From Lacipirellula limnantheis (GTDB lineage Bacteria > Planctomycetota > Planctomycetia > Pirellulales > Lacipirellulaceae): DNA of 64,000 nt. Made by a program: the position numbers and the translations under genes. Position 1 is the stretch's first letter. Each line of letters opens with the position of its first letter. The stretch lies in NCBI RefSeq assembly GCF_007746075.1, contig NZ_CP036339.1, positions 3,873,786 through 3,937,785 on the forward strand, given 5' to 3'. The notes below the pieces were generated by a model, which searched no databases, was not told where the DNA came from, and worked only from the letters and a program-made list of their open reading frames with translations. This document shows, piece by piece, positions 63,001 to 64,000 of the stretch.

Positions 63001-63720
63001 CCACAAGATGCGAAGTCCCGCCGGATCGAGCCGCACGTCAGGATTCGCGAACAAGTAAATCGCCATCCCCAGCAGCAGCGCCGCCAGGGCGGCGCCGAAC
63101 CACCAGAGCCACACCCCGTCCGACTGCCAGGCCCGCTGACGCGTCAGGGCCATCACATAAGCCAGCGTTAGCGCCGCGGCGCCCAGGCCCGCGCGCATCG
63201 CGTGCCACAGGTTGTTGGTGAACGTCTCCGTCAGTTCGCTCTCAATCGCCGTGTTCGCGCCGCTGGCAATGACCAGATAAGTAATGACCGCGCCTGCCGC
63301 CACCAGCGCGAGGCCAGCCAGCAAGCGGCCCCCCCGGGCCGTGATCTTAAACCGCAACCCGTGAGCCGCGAGCAGATTCACCGCGAGCGCCACGCCCAGC
63401 GCCTTCCCGCCGGGGAACGGAAAACGGAGCCCGCCGAGATCCCAGGCCCGCGGGAAAAAGACCTTCACCTCGATCCACGCGACCCAGGCGCGGAAGTAAT
63501 CGTGCACGACCTTCCACACGTCGTAGTCGATCTGCGCCAGCGTGCCGGCCAGCACCAAGAACAGCGACAGCGACAGCAGCGTCACGGTCAGCCGCAATGA
63601 TGCCAACGGAGTCAACATCTCGACCAGCAGCGATTTCTCCGCAGCGCCCCGTTTCGTTCGCGCCGCGCCGCTCGCCGAAAAATCGTCCGCACTCGACCGA
63701 GGAAGTTCGACCGTCGCCAT
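60040..63720 (-). CDS. ccsBA: Fused cytochrome c synthetase CcsB-CcsA (System II)
   Basis: 1226 residues. The N-terminal ResB/CcsB half (about 1-620): membrane segments from LASLRLTVTLLSLSLFLVLA, a large periplasmic region (about 290-560; ITEGQTISYAEDIRSYELAV) and a final segment. A hydrophilic insert of about 280 residues follows (about 640-920), partly helical. The C-terminal CcsA half has about eight segments and the haem-handling WWD-type motif WGWDPKENGALMIVIWNAIV, with flanking His (LHARW, GVGLHSYGF). It would export haem and attach it to CXXCH of c-type cytochromes at the membrane. Length exceeds the usual 1000-residue CcsBA through the insert. The next gene ends 15 bases upstream. Confidence 0.93.
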   Translation of the reverse strand: MATVELPRSSADDFSASGAARTKRGAAEKSLLVEMLTPLASLRLTVTLLSLSLFLVLAGTLAQIDYDVWKVVHDYFRAWVAWIEVKVFFPRAWDLGGLRFPFPGGKALGVALAVNLLAAHGLRFKITARGGRLLAGLALVAAGAVITYLVIASGANTAIESELTETFTNNLWHAMRAGLGAAALTLAYVMALTRQRAWQSDGVWLWWFGAALAALLLGMAIYLFANPDVRLDPAGLRILWQLAKATSASIVLAVGCWALFGKRGGVVLLHGGIALLMFGELYTAQYVGEAQMRITEGQTISYAEDIRSYELAVTDVTDPKKDLVTVIPGVIVDASAPKKDLVDGKEAVIEEAVAINDDALPFAVRIVELMPNATTRRAQPGEATLANAGLGQLRVATSVPVNTGVSTEQTPDAPAALVELLKKDKDGKPTTDSLGTYLLWPFLGSEVVEVDGKTYNVSLRYTRVPKDYSITLKKFKFDKYEGSDTPKNFESVVQLRDPDQNVDVPLSTSMNNPIRYAGETIYQSSYDPNNLQTTVLQVVSNAGWMIPYVACMIIAAGMLVHFLQMVVRFVSRREDEARKLASVEGGPIRRRLALADWRRNEVWIPALVVLLAAGYVVGKARPAKESSSEMKIHEFAKLPVAYGGRTQPMDSLASNALRTLSGKETYEDDRFDTKQPAVRWLLDVITRAPSFREHQVIKVENLDVLQALKLKPRHGFRYSIEELSGAGDEMDRQIELAAAVPAEKRNLTQKKFVELARKLATIRTMIGAFSPPQLDGATQDEVRSSVQQTIAMIQQLNDSGAPRPVPPVTPEATWRTMLDAETASLIAKIAPNSGQQEDDAALALRNVLSAYADGKPQQFNTAVADYRDIVKERAIAEARHEDAVAVSGEQSSRKPAERLRLDRIEFEAYFNNFGPFTLCIALYITAFVLAVMAWLGWPEGFNRTANWLLWFTFALHTFGLIGRIYISGRPPITNLYSSAVFIGWAAVFFALLFEVIYKLGVGNLLAAALGFPTMIIAYYLTFDNDGDTIGVMQAVLDTNFWLATHVVCITLGYATTLLAGALGILTIVLGLLTGQLNDYQRKQLTRMTYGTICFAIFFSFIGTILGGLWADDSWGRFWGWDPKENGALMIVIWNAIVLHARWGKMVGERGLAALAVCGNIVTLWSWFGVNEMGVGLHSYGFTEGRTFWLGAFMLSQLGIVAVAYAWPLITGASGNGPRGGASAAAA

Positions 63721-63735
63721 AATCCGCCGCTTTCG

Positions 63736-64000
63736 TTACTTGCCGTCACCGGCAAATTTGATCGACTCGATAAACTTATTGAACGCCTCGCGCTGGCCTT
63801 CGACCAGCTGGCGATCACCCGTCATCTTAAAGAACCAGACCTGGTCTCCTTGCTTGGCCATCGCCGCGAGGATCCCCATCGGCTTCTCGGCGCCTTCCGG
63901 CCCGAGAAGTTCAAACGACTCGCCGGCAATGCCGCCGATCGAAGTCGGCTTTGCCGCCGACTTCACCTCGTCGGCAGACATCGTGAGCCCGACTTGCCCC
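63736..64000 (-). CDS. C-terminal part of an unidentified protein upstream of ccsBA
   Basis: Frame open to the window edge; 87 residues visible, ending IESIKFAGDGK. Contains SADEVKSAAKPTSIGGIAGE, GPEGAEKPMGILAAMAKQGD and VWFFKMTGDRQLVEGQREAF. The last helix-like stretch (EGQREAFNKFIESIKF) resembles the end of small planctomycete lipoproteins or solute proteins found before ccsBA, from memory; not a named family. The stop is 15 bases before ccsBA, so the two are probably one operon. N-terminus and any signal peptide lie outside the window. Confidence 0.7.
   Translation of the reverse strand, partial: GQVGLTMSADEVKSAAKPTSIGGIAGESFELLGPEGAEKPMGILAAMAKQGDQVWFFKMTGDRQLVEGQREAFNKFIESIKFAGDGK

Noticed and set aside
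1..64000. tRNA, rRNA, CRISPR arrays, insertion sequences, prophage
   Set aside because: No cloverleaf sequence, rRNA stretch, regularly spaced repeats, transposase or integrase was recognised by reading. Small RNAs cannot be ruled out by eye.

Overview
The window looks like chromosomal DNA of a planctomycete, probably of the Pirellulales. The reasons are high GC content, a DUF1559 prepilin-like protein with its small lipoprotein partner, a very large fused CcsB-CcsA cytochrome c biogenesis protein, futalosine-type menaquinone genes, Pro/Ala-rich secreted proteins and lipoproteins of a planctomycete style, and several families of dispersed GC-rich palindromes. No rRNA, tRNA, CRISPR array, transposase or integrase was seen. 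The assignment rests on gene style, not on a marker gene.

Layout. 1-7756 (all minus): an ABC exporter pair cut by the window edge, mqnA-mqnC of the futalosine menaquinone pathway, then a second ABC exporter pair with an upstream membrane-anchored protein. 7757-8507 is a non-coding divergent region. 8508-11355: a small zinc-ribbon protein facing aroA, with a shared bidirectional terminator; aroA is translationally coupled to a PQQ-propeller protein. 11560-21399: an FdhF/YdeP-type molybdopterin oxidoreductase carrying an in-frame repeat pair, an HTH protein with palindromes upstream, the DUF1559/lipoprotein pair, a short SecA paralogue and two secreted or lipoproteins. 21673-25695 (plus): queG-dus (tRNA modification, ATGA-coupled) and a MATE exporter.

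25748-42064 is a large envelope polysaccharide region read outward from a divergent promoter region at 35280-35569. The minus arm holds a Wzz-like protein, an O-antigen ligase, a WecG/TagA/CpsF glycosyltransferase, a sulfatase-fold protein lacking expected catalytic motifs, and a 1295-residue exported protein. The plus arm holds a BioF2/FemAB-like acyltransferase, a polysaccharide deacetylase, a flippase, a GT4 glycosyltransferase, and a PlsC/CdsA-like lipid pair.

42117-54145: an exported zincin, fabI, a GAF-sigma54 activator with a variant GAFTGA loop, a DnaA with a variant DNA-recognition motif, a GNAT protein, an exported protein, a THUMP-like methyltransferase, and a HEAT-repeat/membrane protein pair. 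54476-59814 is a dispersed version of the ebo metabolite-traffic cluster: TatD-like EboB, phosphodiesterase EboF, two xylose-isomerase-like TIM barrels and UbiA-like EboC, on both strands, with REP-like palindromes in its gaps and no visible EboD. 60040-64000: ccsBA and the C-terminal part of an unidentified protein.

Many genes overlap by ATGA/TTGA, which points to coupled translation. The high third-position GC produces long false frames antisense to real genes; these were excluded. Starts were moved inward where a ribosome site, a signal peptide or the family's conserved N-terminus favoured it.
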